From VFZS01 sp964353255 (GTDB taxonomy: Bacteria > Acidobacteriota > Terriglobia > Bryobacterales > Bryobacteraceae), in the NCBI GenBank assembly GCA_964353255.1, contig CAYGVJ010000126.1, forward strand, positions 1 through 15,420: 15,420 bases of DNA, given 5' to 3'. The notes under the pieces are model-generated. The model saw nothing but the letters and a program-made list of their open reading frames with translations, was not told where the DNA came from and searched no databases. A program made the translations under genes and the position numbers. Shown in pieces: positions 5,970-12,625 of the stretch (positions within the stretch are counted from its first letter, which is position 1; every line of letters begins with the position of its first letter).

Positions 5970-7364
5970 ATGCCCTACGATCTGCTCATCATCGGCAGCG
6001 GGCCGGGCGGCTACTCGGCGGCCGTGCGCGCCGGCCAGTACGGTCTCAAAACCGCCATCGTCGAGAAGAACCCGAGGCTCGGAGGAACCTGCCTGCTGGT
6101 GGGCTGCGTCCCCACCAAGGCCCTCCTGCATGCCGCCGAACTCTGGAGCAGCCTCAAAGACGCCTCCGCCCAGGGCATCGACTGCGACAACCCGCGCCTG
6201 GACCTGGCTCGCGTCATCGACCGCAAGAACCAGATCGTCGCCAAGCACGCCAAGGGCGTCGAGTTCCTCATGAAGAAGAACCAGGTCGAGCGCATCCAGG
6301 GCGTGGCTGTCCTGAAAGGCCCGGGTCGGGTCGAGGTGCGGACTCCCGAGGGCGCCCGGCTGCTGGAAGCGCGCAACATCATCCTCGCCACCGGCTCGGA
6401 GGCGCGCCTGCTCCCCGGGCTGGAGCCGGACCCGGAGCGCGTTCTCACTAACATCGAGATCCTGGAGCTGCGCACCGTCCCCAAGTCGCTACTCGTGATC
6501 GGGGCGGGCGCCGTGGGCGTCGAGTTTGCCTCGATGTTCCAGCGTTTCGGCTCGCGGGTGACGCTGCTGGAGATGCTGCCCCGCATCGTTCCGCTCGAAG
6601 ACGAGGAGGTGTCCAGGGAACTCGAACGCCTCTTTCGCAAGGCGGGCATCCGGGTCGAGGCGGGCGCCCGCGTCGAGGACGTGCGCCGCACCGAGACGGG
6701 CGTCGCGGTCACCGCCACGCTGGCCCGCGGCAACACCGAGCGGCTGGAGGCCGAGCGCGTCCTTCTCGCCGTGGGGCGCAGGCCGGTGACGGACAACCTT
6801 GGTCTGGAGACCACGCGCGTCGCCACCGACCGCGGCTTCATTCAGGTGGATCAGTATCAGCGCACCGCCGAGCCGGGCCTCTACGCCATCGGCGACGTGG
6901 TGGCCGGAACGCCGCAGCTGGCGCACGTGGCCGCGCGGGAGGGCCTCGTCGCCGTGGGGCACATCGCCGGAAAGCCGGCCGCGCCGCTCAATCCCCGGCT
7001 CATACCGAGCTGCACCTACACCGAGCCGGGCATCGCCAGCGCCGGCCTTACCGAAGCGCAGGCGCGCGCCGAGGGCCGCCAGGTCAAGATCGGCAAGTTC
7101 GCCTTCTTCCCCAACAGCATGGCCACCATCCTCGGCCGCCACGACGGTTTCGCCAAGGTGGTCACCGACGAGGCCTATGGCGAGATCCTGGGCGTGCATA
7201 TCATCGGCCCGCTGGTCTGGGAATTCATCGGCGAGGCGGTGGCCGCCATGGCCGCCGAGGCCACCGTGGAGACAATGATGAACACCATCCACGCCCACCC
7301 CACCCTGAGCGAAGCTTTGGGTGAGGCCTTCAACGCGGTCTACGGTCTGGCGATCAATGCGTGA
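5970..7364 (+). CDS. lpdA: Dihydrolipoyl dehydrogenase (E3)
   Basis: FAD- and NAD-dependent enzyme that reoxidises the dihydrolipoyl arm of 2-oxoacid dehydrogenase complexes (or of the glycine cleavage H protein). The 464-residue length is typical. Visible motifs: FAD-binding IIGSGPGGYSAA (7-18), redox-active disulfide GTCLLVGCVPTK (Cys41, Cys46), a second dinucleotide fold SLLVIGAGAVGVEFAS, the FAD motif LYAIGDVVAGTPQLAHVA, and C-terminal HAHPTLSE with the His443/Glu448 base pair. The disulfide motif has Leu where most relatives have Asn (CLNVGC), a mild variation. ATG at 5970 is chosen because the protein begins MPYDLLIIGSG exactly as the family does, although the frame is open further upstream. 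Its end overlaps lipB by 8 bases. Confidence 0.95.
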   Translation: MPYDLLIIGSGPGGYSAAVRAGQYGLKTAIVEKNPRLGGTCLLVGCVPTKALLHAAELWSSLKDASAQGIDCDNPRLDLARVIDRKNQIVAKHAKGVEFLMKKNQVERIQGVAVLKGPGRVEVRTPEGARLLEARNIILATGSEARLLPGLEPDPERVLTNIEILELRTVPKSLLVIGAGAVGVEFASMFQRFGSRVTLLEMLPRIVPLEDEEVSRELERLFRKAGIRVEAGARVEDVRRTETGVAVTATLARGNTERLEAERVLLAVGRRPVTDNLGLETTRVATDRGFIQVDQYQRTAEPGLYAIGDVVAGTPQLAHVAAREGLVAVGHIAGKPAAPLNPRLIPSCTYTEPGIASAGLTEAQARAEGRQVKIGKFAFFPNSMATILGRHDGFAKVVTDEAYGEILGVHIIGPLVWEFIGEAVAAMAAEATVETMMNTIHAHPTLSEALGEAFNAVYGLAINA

Positions 7365-8025
7365 CTGTGAGCTGCGCGATCTGGGCGTCCTCGAGTACGG
7401 CGCGGCGCTCGAGCTCCAGCGCGAGCTGGTCGAGCAGCGCAGGCAGGGGCTGATCCCGGACCTGCTGCTCATCGTCGAGCATCCGCACGTCATCACCCTG
7501 GGCCGCACGGGGCGCCTGAGCCACCTTTTGGCGGATGAAGAAGCGCTCCGCCGCGCCGGCGTCGCCTTCTACCCCACGGATCGCGGCGGGGACATCACTT
7601 ATCACGGCCCCGGCCAACTGGTCGGCTACCCGATTCTGGATTTGCGGGAGTGGAAGCGGGACGTAGTCGCCTACGTGCGCGCTCTCGAGCAGACGCTCAT
7701 TGGCGCGCTCGCCGAGTTCTCGCTGGCCGCAGAGCTCGTCCCCGGCCGCACCGGGGTGTGGACGGAGGCCGGCAAGATCGCCGCCATCGGCGTGCATATT
7801 CGCCGCTGGATCACCTCCCACGGCTTCGCGCTGAACCACTCGACGGACTTGAGTTACTTTCGGTACATTGTCCCTTGCGGGCTCACCGCCCCGGTGACCT
7901 CCATGCGCGCGCTCGGTTGCACCGCCAGCCGCGCCGAGGTCGTCACCGCCATCGCCCGCCACTTTGCCGGCATTTTCGGATATCGTATGGTGGAACCAGT
8001 GGGCGCGCGCCAGGAGAGCTTATGA
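7357..8025 (+). CDS. lipB: Octanoyl-[ACP]:protein N-octanoyltransferase LipB
   Basis: Transfers octanoyl from acyl carrier protein to the lipoyl-domain lysine of E2 and H proteins, the first step of endogenous lipoate synthesis; LipA then adds sulfur. The 222-residue length fits. The motifs are complete: VEHPHVITLGR, RGGDITYHGPGQL (76-88), TGVWTEAGKIAAIGV with catalytic Lys140, SHGFALN, and VPCGL with catalytic Cys174. The ATG at 7357 overlaps the lpdA end, and the stop overlaps the E2 start as ATGA, so E3, LipB and E2 are translationally coupled. The open frame continues 12 codons upstream of this ATG inside lpdA, but the sequence from MRDCELRDLG fits a normal LipB N-terminus. Its immediate substrate is probably the lipoyl domain encoded next door. 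Confidence 0.95.
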   Translation: MRDCELRDLGVLEYGAALELQRELVEQRRQGLIPDLLLIVEHPHVITLGRTGRLSHLLADEEALRRAGVAFYPTDRGGDITYHGPGQLVGYPILDLREWKRDVVAYVRALEQTLIGALAEFSLAAELVPGRTGVWTEAGKIAAIGVHIRRWITSHGFALNHSTDLSYFRYIVPCGLTAPVTSMRALGCTASRAEVVTAIARHFAGIFGYRMVEPVGARQESL

Positions 8026-9233
8026 CCGACGTCGTCATGCCCCAGATGGGCGAGAGCATTGTGGAAGGAACGCTGACCAAGTGGCTGAAGAAACCCGGCG
8101 ACCGGGTCGAGCGCGACGAGGCGCTGTTCGAGATCTCCACCGACAAAGTGGACACCGAGATCCCGGCTCCCGCCGCCGGCACGCTGGCCGAGGTCCTGGT
8201 CGAGGAAGGCCGCACCGTGGGCATCAACACGGTGGTGGCCCGCATTGACGAGACCTCAGTGGGGCAGGCCCATGGCCTGCCAACTCCCGCCGCCCCGCCT
8301 GCTGCCGCGCCCGAACCGCCGCCGCCAGCCGCGGCTGCGCCGGCAGAGGTGGCGACCGAGGTTGCCGGGGCCTTGTCGCCCCTGGTTCGCAAGATGGCCC
8401 GCGAGCACTCGATCGACCTCCGCCTGGTGAAAGGCACCGGCGCCGGCGGCCGCATCACGAAGCAGGACCTCGAAGCGTACCTGGCGCAAGCAGGACAGGC
8501 CCAGGGCCTGCCAGCCCCTTCCCCTGCCCCCGCCGCGCCCGCGACCCGCCTCGAGCCCATGAGCCACATGCGCCTCCGCATCGCCGAGCACATGGTCATG
8601 AGCACGCGGGTCTCGCCGCACGTCACCACCGTGCACAAGGTGGATATGACCCGCGTGGCCCGCATCCGGGAGCGCTCCAAGGCCGGCGTCCAGGCCCGCT
8701 ACGGCTTCCAACTCACCTACCTGCCCTTCGTGACCCACGCCGCCGCCGAGGCCCTGCGCGCCTATCCGCTGGTCAATGCTTCCATCGACGGCAACAACAT
8801 CGTCTACCACGGCGAGATTAACATCGGGATAGCCGTGGCGCTGGAAGGCGGCCTGATTGTGCCCGTCATCCGTAACGCCGACCGTATGGGCGTGCTCGAT
8901 CTACAGCGCGCCATCGTCGATCTGGCCTCCCGCGCCCGCACCAAGCAGCTCAAGCCCGAAGAGGTGCAGGGCGGCACCTTCTCCATCACCAACTTCGGCA
9001 GCTTCGGCAGCCTTTTCGGCACGCCCATCATCAACCAGCCCCAGGTGGCCATCCTGGGCGTGGGAGTGGTGGAAAAGGCCCCGGTAGTGATCGAGGACGA
9101 CGCCATCGCCATTCGCTCCGTCTGCCTGATGGGCCTGACCTTCGACCACCGCCTGCTGGACGGCGCCCTGGCTGACCAGTTCATGGGCAAGCTCAAAGCG
9201 GCGCTGGAGGGCTGGTCGCAAGAAGTGCAATGA
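8022..9233 (+). CDS. 2-oxoacid dehydrogenase E2 (dihydrolipoyl acyltransferase)
   Basis: Core acyltransferase of a 2-oxoacid dehydrogenase complex, 403 residues. Domains in order: a single lipoyl domain (MPQMGESIVEGTL..., lipoylated Lys42 in STDKVDTE), a Pro/Ala-rich linker, a peripheral-subunit-binding domain (about 119-155, LSPLVRKMAREHSIDL...GRITKQDLEAYL), a second Pro/Ala linker, and the catalytic domain with NFGSFGS and DHRLLDG (His376, Asp380). Substrate class (pyruvate, 2-oxoglutarate or branched-chain) cannot be decided because no E1 gene is present. ATGA overlap with lipB and an AGGAGA site at 8012-8017 support coupling. Both linkers contain a similar peptide (GQAHGLP and GQAQGLP) encoded by palindromic DNA, as if short repeat units were accommodated in disordered segments. 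Confidence 0.94.
   Translation: MTDVVMPQMGESIVEGTLTKWLKKPGDRVERDEALFEISTDKVDTEIPAPAAGTLAEVLVEEGRTVGINTVVARIDETSVGQAHGLPTPAAPPAAAPEPPPPAAAAPAEVATEVAGALSPLVRKMAREHSIDLRLVKGTGAGGRITKQDLEAYLAQAGQAQGLPAPSPAPAAPATRLEPMSHMRLRIAEHMVMSTRVSPHVTTVHKVDMTRVARIRERSKAGVQARYGFQLTYLPFVTHAAAEALRAYPLVNASIDGNNIVYHGEINIGIAVALEGGLIVPVIRNADRMGVLDLQRAIVDLASRARTKQLKPEEVQGGTFSITNFGSFGSLFGTPIINQPQVAILGVGVVEKAPVVIEDDAIAIRSVCLMGLTFDHRLLDGALADQFMGKLKAALEGWSQEVQ
8263..8281. repeat. Palindromic unit inside E2 linker, copy 1
   Basis: GGCAGGCC, three bases (CAT), then GGCCTGCC: a perfect 8-bp stem. It encodes part of GQAHGLP in the first linker of E2. A near copy lies at 8494-8512 in the second linker. Confidence 0.6.
8494..8512. 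repeat. Palindromic unit inside E2 linker, copy 2
   Basis: GACAGGCC, CAG, GGCCTGCC: the same unit as at 8263-8281 with one mismatch in the stem and a three-base loop. It encodes part of GQAQGLP, again in a linker just after a folded domain. Confidence 0.55.
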
Positions 9234-9240
9234 CCGTGGG

Positions 9241-9330
9241 GCGGGCGCTCACGCCCGCGCACCGGCCCCCAGGCCGGTGTCAGGCCGACCTGGGGGTCGA
9301 CCTGCGGCTCCGGGGAGCCGCCCCACAGGT
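9241..9330. repeat. Cluster of three GC-rich hairpins after the E2 gene
   Basis: Three perfect hairpins follow the E2 stop: GCGGGCG/CGCCCGC (9241-9258, loop CTCA), ACCGGCC/GGCCGGT (9261-9278, loop CCCA) and GCGGCTCC/GGAGCCGC (9304-9321). The last is flanked by ACCTG and CAGGT at 9300-9304 and 9326-9330. No T-run follows. They could end the lpdA-lipB-E2 transcript or protect its 3' end, or be dispersed palindromic elements. Confidence 0.55.
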
Positions 9331-9474
9331 TTGGCCGCGGCTGTGCCGTGCTGTGAAGTGACTGGCTTCATCTCCAGATACGAGGCCCAGCAGGCCCTGG
9401 AAACCGCCGGACAGTACTTGACAGGCGTTCGCAACGCCATCCAGGCCACACACCCGCAAGCGGAACTCCGCTGA
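9325..9474 (+). other. Unrecognised open stretch between hairpins and E2 remnant
   Basis: One forward frame stays open to a TGA at 9474 and its last 30 or so codons read like real protein (RYEAQQALETAGQYLTGVRN). The upstream part runs through the hairpins and has no credible start. I do not recognise it. It may be the 3' end of a lost gene; it is followed directly by the E2 remnant, so the whole 9325-9635 stretch looks like gene debris. Confidence 0.25.
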
Positions 9475-9482
9475 CAAGCTGA

Positions 9483-9635
9483 GGCCCTTCGACGTTGACC
9501 TCGCTCGGCAGCTTCGGCAGCCTTTTCGACCACCGGCTGCTGGACGGCGCCCTGGCCGACCAGTTCATGGGCAAGCTCAAAGCGGTGCTGGAGGGCTGGT
9601 CAGAGGCGGTTGTCTTTGCGGATGAGTCAGCGTAG
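9483..9635 (+). pseudogene. Remnant of an E2 3' end with an internal deletion
   Basis: Translated in frame, this stretch reads GPSTLTSLGSFGSLF then DHRLLDGALADQFMGKLKA and ends VLEGWSEAVVFADESA before TAG. It matches the C-terminus of the intact E2 gene just upstream almost base for base over its middle and 3' part, but lacks what would be E2 residues 333-374 (126 bases, a whole number of codons). The join falls at TTCG, a sequence present at both deletion edges in the intact gene (9015-9018 and 9141-9144). A TGA precedes it in frame and there is no start codon or lipoyl domain. The first residues (TLTSLGS versus SITNFGS) differ more, so it may derive from a paralogue or an old duplication. 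It overlaps the end of the minus-strand phosphoesterase by 9 bases. Confidence 0.82.
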
Positions 9636-10370
9636 TGCGTAGCCCGTCAACAGAGCGTGGGCCCAGTCGGGGCGCTTGCCTCTGCGGGCCAGTCGCGCGG
9701 CAGTATCCCAGTCATAGTCGATGGCGCGAAAGGTCGCGCGCCAGTGGCGGCCAACGCGGTCGAGCAGCACGTAGCGGGCATGCGGGCTGCCGGTCTCGAT
9801 GACGTGCGGGAAACGGTGCTCGGAGTCGTAGTAGGCTTGCAGGCCGACACTGCCCGGGTTCAGCACTACCGTGCCATTCTCCAGCCGCACCCAGCGCGGA
9901 AAGTGCGAGTGGCCGCAAAGGATGGCGTCCGCCGTCAGGCCGGCACGGGAGCGGATCTGGTCGCAGGATCCCAGGCTCACGCCGGACGCTGAGACGTCTT
10001 CCAGCAGGTAATCGAAATCCCGTTCCGGCGTGCCGTGGCAGAGCAGGACATCCCCGGTAACCACGGTCGTCGAGGGGAGCGAGCGCAGCCACGTCCTATG
10101 CTCGTCTGCGAGCTGCGCGTGGGCGGCCCGGTCGGAAAGACCCATCGCTTGCGGCTCCTATTCGATCATCTGACGGTCGTGGTTGCCGCGCACGTGCACC
10201 CAATCGCGCTGTGACATGAGCAGGTCCGCAGTCGCGGCGGCCTGTAGCGGGCCGGACACGTGATCGCCAAGATTCAGCGCCAAGTCCGGCGCGTGCCCGC
10301 GCAGATCAGCCAGCACGGCTTCCAGCGCGAGCAGGTTCCCGTGCGCGTCCGACAGCACGGCGAATCTCAT
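9627..10370 (-). pseudogene. Metallophosphoesterase interrupted by one in-frame TAG
   Basis: Calcineurin-like phosphoesterase of the YfcE-type group, 248 codons including both stops. Residues 1-70 run MRFAVLSDAHGNLLALEAVL (Asp8, His10), LNLGDHVSGP (Asp36) and VRGNHDRQMIE. Codon 71 (10160-10158) is TAG. The same frame then continues EPQAMGLSDRAAHAQLADEH, LLCHGTPERD, CGHSHFPR and VLNPGSVGLQAY to a TGA. Every metal-binding motif of the family is intact on one side or the other, and there is no length gap at the stop, so one base change (for example CAG to TAG) or a sequencing error explains it. The start ATG at 10370 has GGAGAG (10383-10378) at a normal distance. As it stands, the full enzyme cannot be made without readthrough or reinitiation at the ATG at 10145. 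It is divergent from the BMC locus. Confidence 0.85.
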
Positions 10371-10457
10371 TCCACTCTCTCCGGCGAATATGGACGAATG
10401 TAACGCCCTCCGCTCGGCTGTCGCCACGGTGCATGCAGACCAGCTTGCCGGCCTCAA

Positions 10458-10486
10458 TTGTACCCGCCGGGCCATTGTGCTACCGT
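10458..10486 (+). promoter_or_regulatory. Possible promoter of the BMC locus
   Basis: TTGTAC (10458-10463) and TACCGT (10481-10486) are 17 bases apart in the region between the divergent phosphoesterase and BMC genes. An AAGGAG ribosome site follows at 10497-10502. The -10 match is poor, so confidence is low. Confidence 0.2.
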
Positions 10487-10515
10487 GTAGGATCACAAGG
10501 AGCCTCGTTCGAGTT

Positions 10516-10800
10516 ATGTCGATGGAAGCGCTGGGATTGATTGAGACCAAAGGCCTGGTCGGGGCGATCGAAGCCGCCGACGCCATGGTGAAGGCTGCCA
10601 ACGTGGTGCTGGTGGGCAAGGAGTACATCGGGGCGGGCTACGTGACGGTCACGGTCCGCGGCGACGTGGGCGCGGTCAAGGCCGCTACCGACGCCGGCGC
10701 CGCCGCCGCCCGCCGCGTGGGCGAGTTGATCTCGGTCCACGTGATCCCACGTCCCCACGAAGAGGTGGAGAAAATCCTGCCCGGGCCCAAGAAAGGCTAG
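10516..10800 (+). CDS. BMC-H microcompartment shell protein
   Basis: A 94-residue single-domain BMC protein of the PduA/EutM/CsoS1 type, which forms hexamers that tile the facets of bacterial microcompartments. It reads MSMEALGLIETKGLVGAIEA, the pore loop YIGAG (KIGSG or QIGGG in relatives), then VTVTVRGDVGAVKAATDAGA, GELISVHVIPRPHEEVEKILP. Length and every core strand fit the family. ATG at 10516 is chosen; a second ATG two codons later is an alternative, and AAGGAG at 10497-10502 is 13 bases from the first. It is followed after 46 bases by a large aldehyde dehydrogenase, a usual cargo partner. No BMC-T or pentameric vertex protein is in the window, so any complete shell must be finished by genes elsewhere. 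Confidence 0.95.
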   Translation: MSMEALGLIETKGLVGAIEAADAMVKAANVVLVGKEYIGAGYVTVTVRGDVGAVKAATDAGAAAARRVGELISVHVIPRPHEEVEKILPGPKKG

Positions 10801-10824
10801 AAACCTCACGGCTAGCCCTAGCCT

Positions 10825-10839
10825 GCTCCCGGCAGGAGC
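10825..10839 (+). promoter_or_regulatory. Hairpin covering the ribosome site of the aldehyde dehydrogenase
   Basis: GCTCC (10825-10829) can pair with GGAGC (10835-10839), which contains most of the AGGAG ribosome site (10834-10838) lying 8 bases before the ATG at 10847. An overlapping alternative, CCTGC with GCAGG, uses the same bases. The stem is short, so a regulatory effect is only possible, not shown. Confidence 0.25.
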
Positions 10840-10846
10840 CTGAGCC

Positions 10847-12625
10847 ATGCTTCGTGATCGCGATCTGGTCTCCGTGCAGGAGGCGCGCCACAAGGTCGAG
10901 AAGGCCTGGGCGGCGTTTCAGAAGTACCGCACCTTCACCCAGGAGCAGGTGGACGCCGTGGTCGAAGCCATGGCCGCCGCCGGGCGCGCCAACGCCGAGC
11001 GCCTGGCCCGGCTGGCCGTCGAGGAGACCAAGTACGGCAACGTCCGCGACAAGATCGGCAAGAACCTGCTCAACGCCGACCTGCTGCCGCGTTACCTGCG
11101 CGGCATCAAGACCGTGGGTGTGCTACGCGAGATCCCGGAGCAGAAGATTGTCGAGATCGGCGTCCCGGTGGGCGTGGTGGCGGCGCTGATTCCCACCACC
11201 AACCCCACCTCGACGGTCATCTTCAAGAGCCTCATCTCGCTCAAGGCGGGCAACGCCGTGGTGATGAGCCCCCATCCGCGCGCCGTGCGCTCCACCTGCG
11301 AGACGGCGGAGGTGATGTACCGCGCGGCGCGGGAGGCCGGGGCGCCCGAAGACATCGTCCAGTGGCTGGAGAACCCTACCACGGAAGCCATCCAGGCGCT
11401 CATGCGGCACGAGCGCACGGCAGTGATTCTGGCCACGGGCGGTCAGGCCATGGTGCGGGCGGCGTACTCGAGCGGCAAGCCCGCCTTCGGCGTCGGCCCG
11501 GGCAACACCCCGGTGCTGCTGGACTCGAGCGCCGAGATCGGCGAGGCCATCGCCCTGGTGATCGAGGGGAAAGCCTTCGACTACGGCACGGTGTGCACCA
11601 GCGAGCAGGCCCTGGTTTGCGAAGCCGCGCTGCGGGAGAAGGTCCTGGCCGAGTTCCGGGCGCGCCGGGCGTTCCTGTGCGATGAAGCGCAGAAGCAGGC
11701 GCTGGCCAGGCTCCTCATCAAGGAAAACTACCGCATCAACCCGGAGTGCGTGGGCCAGTCACCCACGCGGCTGGCCGAGATGGCCGGCTTCCAGGTTCCG
11801 GCGGACACTTCGATCCTGCTGGCCGAGCTGGAAGGCGTGGGCAAGCAGCATCCCCTGTCGGTGGAGAAGCTTTCGCCCGTGCTGGCACTGTACTTTGTGA
11901 AGGATTTCGCCGCCGCCATGGACACCTGCGAGGCCATCATGCGGTTCGGGGGCTACGGCCACACCTGCGTGATCTTCTCCCAGGACGAGGCCCGCATCCG
12001 CGAGTTCGCGCTGCGCATGCCGGCCATGCGGGTGCTGGTGAACACGTCGGCGCCGCAAGGCTCGACCGGGGTGACCACCAACCTGCCGCCCTCGATGACG
12101 CTGGGCTGTGGCGCCATGGCCGGCAACGTGACCGGCGACAACGTCGGCCCGCTGCACCTGATCAACATCAAGCGGATCGCCTACGGCGTGCGCAAGGCCG
12201 AGGATGTGCTGAAGGTCCCGCCGCTGGGCGAGGCCGTGCCGGTTGCGGTTCCTGTCGAGCGCTCCGCGGTCGCGGCCGCAGTGGAGAAGTACCTGGCCGA
12301 GCGGGGGCTGGCGTCGCCAGGGGCCGCTGCCGCGCCGGCAAGCCCCCCTGCGGAGGCCGCCGCGCAGGTGGTGGGCCGTTTTCTGGAAGCGCGCCGAGCC
12401 GTCCGGCCGCCCGCAGGCGTCTGCCCGCCGGAGGCCCGTCCGGCCGCCCCGATCGAACCCCCCAAGCCTCAGATCACCATAGTCGATTTTGTTTGCGAGA
12501 ATGACGTTCGGGCCGCCCTCGAGCAGTCGCACAAGATCTACATCGGGCCCAAGACCATCGTCACCCCGGCCGCCCGGGAACTGGCCGACCGCTACGACAT
12601 CCTCGTGCTGGCGGAGCGCAAATGA
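10847..12625 (+). CDS. CoA-acylating-type aldehyde dehydrogenase (PduP/EutE-like) with extended C-terminus
   Basis: A 592-residue protein. The first ~465 residues are an aldehyde dehydrogenase of the PduP/EutE type, which oxidises an aldehyde to acyl-CoA inside microcompartments. They include AALIPTTNPTSTVIFKSL, the HERTAVILATGG region, FGVGPGNTPVLL and FDYGTVCTSEQAL with catalytic Cys250. The rest is unusual: a helix ERSAVAAAVEKYLAERG (471-487), an Ala/Pro linker, a second helix AEAAAQVVGRFLEARRA (502-518), another Pro-rich linker, and a compact end domain (about 542-592) with KIYIGPKTIVTPAAREL. The helices resemble encapsulation peptides that direct cargo into the shell. The end domain recalls the TP-A-REL motif near the start of EutT and other microcompartment proteins, which is a tentative likeness. 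AGGAG lies 8 bases before ATG 10847. The stop overlaps the next gene as ATGA. Confidence 0.92.
   Translation: MLRDRDLVSVQEARHKVEKAWAAFQKYRTFTQEQVDAVVEAMAAAGRANAERLARLAVEETKYGNVRDKIGKNLLNADLLPRYLRGIKTVGVLREIPEQKIVEIGVPVGVVAALIPTTNPTSTVIFKSLISLKAGNAVVMSPHPRAVRSTCETAEVMYRAAREAGAPEDIVQWLENPTTEAIQALMRHERTAVILATGGQAMVRAAYSSGKPAFGVGPGNTPVLLDSSAEIGEAIALVIEGKAFDYGTVCTSEQALVCEAALREKVLAEFRARRAFLCDEAQKQALARLLIKENYRINPECVGQSPTRLAEMAGFQVPADTSILLAELEGVGKQHPLSVEKLSPVLALYFVKDFAAAMDTCEAIMRFGGYGHTCVIFSQDEARIREFALRMPAMRVLVNTSAPQGSTGVTTNLPPSMTLGCGAMAGNVTGDNVGPLHLINIKRIAYGVRKAEDVLKVPPLGEAVPVAVPVERSAVAAAVEKYLAERGLASPGAAAAPASPPAEAAAQVVGRFLEARRAVRPPAGVCPPEARPAAPIEPPKPQITIVDFVCENDVRAALEQSHKIYIGPKTIVTPAARELADRYDILVLAERK

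Noticed and set aside
6489..7508. 339-codon minus-strand frame opposite lpdA and lipB
   Set aside because: A shadow of two certain genes, rich in His/Gly/Arg as is typical for antisense translation of GC-rich DNA.
8263..8512. Two similar palindromes considered as a CRISPR-like or operator array
   Set aside because: Only two copies, 231 bases apart and inside a certain coding region; no regular spacing or spacers.
9277..9474. 65-codon plus-strand frame after E2 taken as a complete gene
   Set aside because: Its first half is translated hairpin DNA and it lacks a convincing start; only the last part looks protein-like, so it is listed only as possible debris.
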